Origin: Onchocerca volvulus
Taxonomy: Eukaryota; Nematoda; Chromadorea; Rhabditida; Onchocercidae
Reading direction: 5' to 3'
DNA: 64,000 nucleotides
NCBI GenBank assembly: GCA_000499405.2
Contig: HG738137.1
Span: 12,984,406 to 13,048,405 of the forward strand
The notes under the pieces were generated by a model. It was not told where the DNA came from and ran no database searches. It was given only the letters and a program-made list of their open reading frames with translations. The translations under genes were made by a program, and so were the position numbers. Of this stretch, positions 63,115 through 64,000 are shown piece after piece (within the stretch, counting starts at the first letter, position 1; each line of letters opens with the position of its first letter).

Positions 63115-64000
63115 TTTCGTTATTAATTCTTAATTTCGTTGTGTTATAGATATGCACTTACTTTTATAACTTTAAACGAAACTGATAATGCTGTCCAGTT
63201 ATCTTTGTTCATACATAAGTATATGCATGTTAACAAGTGATTCTATCTTTTCTTCAGCAACTGATATCATGAAAACGTTGTTATGAAGTGTAATAAAAGT
63301 TGATAAAATATAGTAAAAATTCATTAAAGTGCAAAAATAATTGATTGATTTGAAATATCAAGTATCACACAAAGTAAATTGAAAAGTATTCTCAGTCTCA
63401 GAACAGATAACAGAAACTAGCAATTTTTGTACTTTCCAAATAAGCCATAATTTGGCCACTGATTAATGAAGCCAGCATTACCTCTTACTTCATCAATTTT
63501 TGTTACCGTTTACTGATTATCTTCATGTTGTAGTATATTTAATAAGAAATGCCCATGTCTTAAGAACTTTTAGAATATCAAATTTTTTTTTTGAATTTCT
63601 TGAATTTTATTGAAATTTTCGGATTTCTTTTCGAATATTTTGGAATTTTGAGTTTTTCGCTTGAACCTCTAAATTTCTGCAACTTTTGTACTTCGAAATT
63701 TTTCAAATTATTTTAGTTTTAGCCTTTTTATCTTAAACTGGTAGCAATTGAATCAATTGAATCGATTTTTCAGCTTTGAGTAACGCTATTAGATTCTAAA
63801 TTTAATAAGATTCAGTTTAAATTGTAATAGACTGCAATCAACATTCATCTAAATCACTCGTTTTAGATATTTTCTTTAGTTTTTGTGTATTAATTGATAT
63901 TTTAGGCATTTATGTTTAACTTAACGAAAGTTCAAAATTATATATTCTGAATATTCAAGGAATAGAAATTAGTGGGAATAACTGCAACTTTTTCTCGTCA
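63115..64000. other. 3' flank of array gene copy 2
   Basis: No gene seen. The stretch is homologous to the 3' flank of copy 1 (56275 to about 57100), becoming more diverged toward the window end. Confidence 0.6.

Larger units (their letters stand above)
57361..64000. repeat. Tandem unit 2, running off the window
   Basis: This is the second unit of the duplication. It is collinear with unit 1 apart from an insertion of about 590 bp near 58878-59464 and small indels. Similarity to the tail of unit 1 continues past copy 2 (for example ATAAGTATATGCATGTTAAC at 56379 and 63219) to near the window end, so a third unit could follow. Confidence 0.85.

Noticed and set aside
1..64000. tRNA, rRNA, CRISPR arrays, prokaryotic operons
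   Set aside because: No tRNA B-box and cloverleaf, no rRNA core and no regularly spaced identical repeats were seen. The gene structure is clearly eukaryotic.

Overview
The window is nuclear DNA from a nematode, most likely a filarial or related spirurid worm. It is very AT-rich, with homopolymer T tracts and TA microsatellites, and its genes are broken into many small exons with TTTCAG-type acceptors. Three protein-coding genes are orthologues of known animal genes, and an intron carries a decayed copy of mitochondrial cox1 whose sequence closely resembles what I recall of filarial cox1. All supported genes lie on the + strand.

Layout. 1-9434 is AT-rich noncoding DNA with several degenerate tandem repeats and a cluster of TTACGT motifs. 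9482-31374 is a complete 37-exon dip-2 gene (Disco-interacting protein 2: an N-terminal DMAP1-binding domain and two adenylate-forming domains). Its 5-kb intron 9 holds a 316-codon ORF that runs in frame into exon 10, so the gene probably has a second 5' end that replaces the DMAP1-binding domain. 31375-34440 is noncoding. 34478-39890 is a complete 10-exon tmem-39 gene (a multipass ER membrane protein); one intron holds a possible in-phase, cysteine-rich alternative last exon. 40602-49495 is a POT1-type telomere single-strand binding protein with OB1/OB2-like sequence and a C-terminal region with two close CxxC pairs. The cox1 insert lies in one of its introns.

50190-64000 is a tandem duplication with units of about 7 kb. 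Each unit carries a copy of a multi-exon gene I do not recognise, plus an orphan relic of that gene's last exon. Copy 1 (51949-56274) keeps a signal-peptide exon but has lost both splice sites of one intron and carries a 1-base frameshift. Copy 2 (59472-63114) has consistent splice phases from first to last exon, but an insertion of about 590 bp has replaced its signal peptide. A 22-base sequence in that insertion matches the nematode SL1 spliced leader at 20 positions. One exon differs by about 20% between copies, mostly by amino-acid changes, while the intron beside it is about 95-98% identical. This array is the least explained and most interesting part of the window.

The three conserved genes have no shared pathway. 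tmem-39 and the POT1 gene are close enough (711 bp) that an operon is possible but not shown. Exon models were read by hand from splice signals, phase continuity and recalled family sequences; transcript data would be the decisive check.
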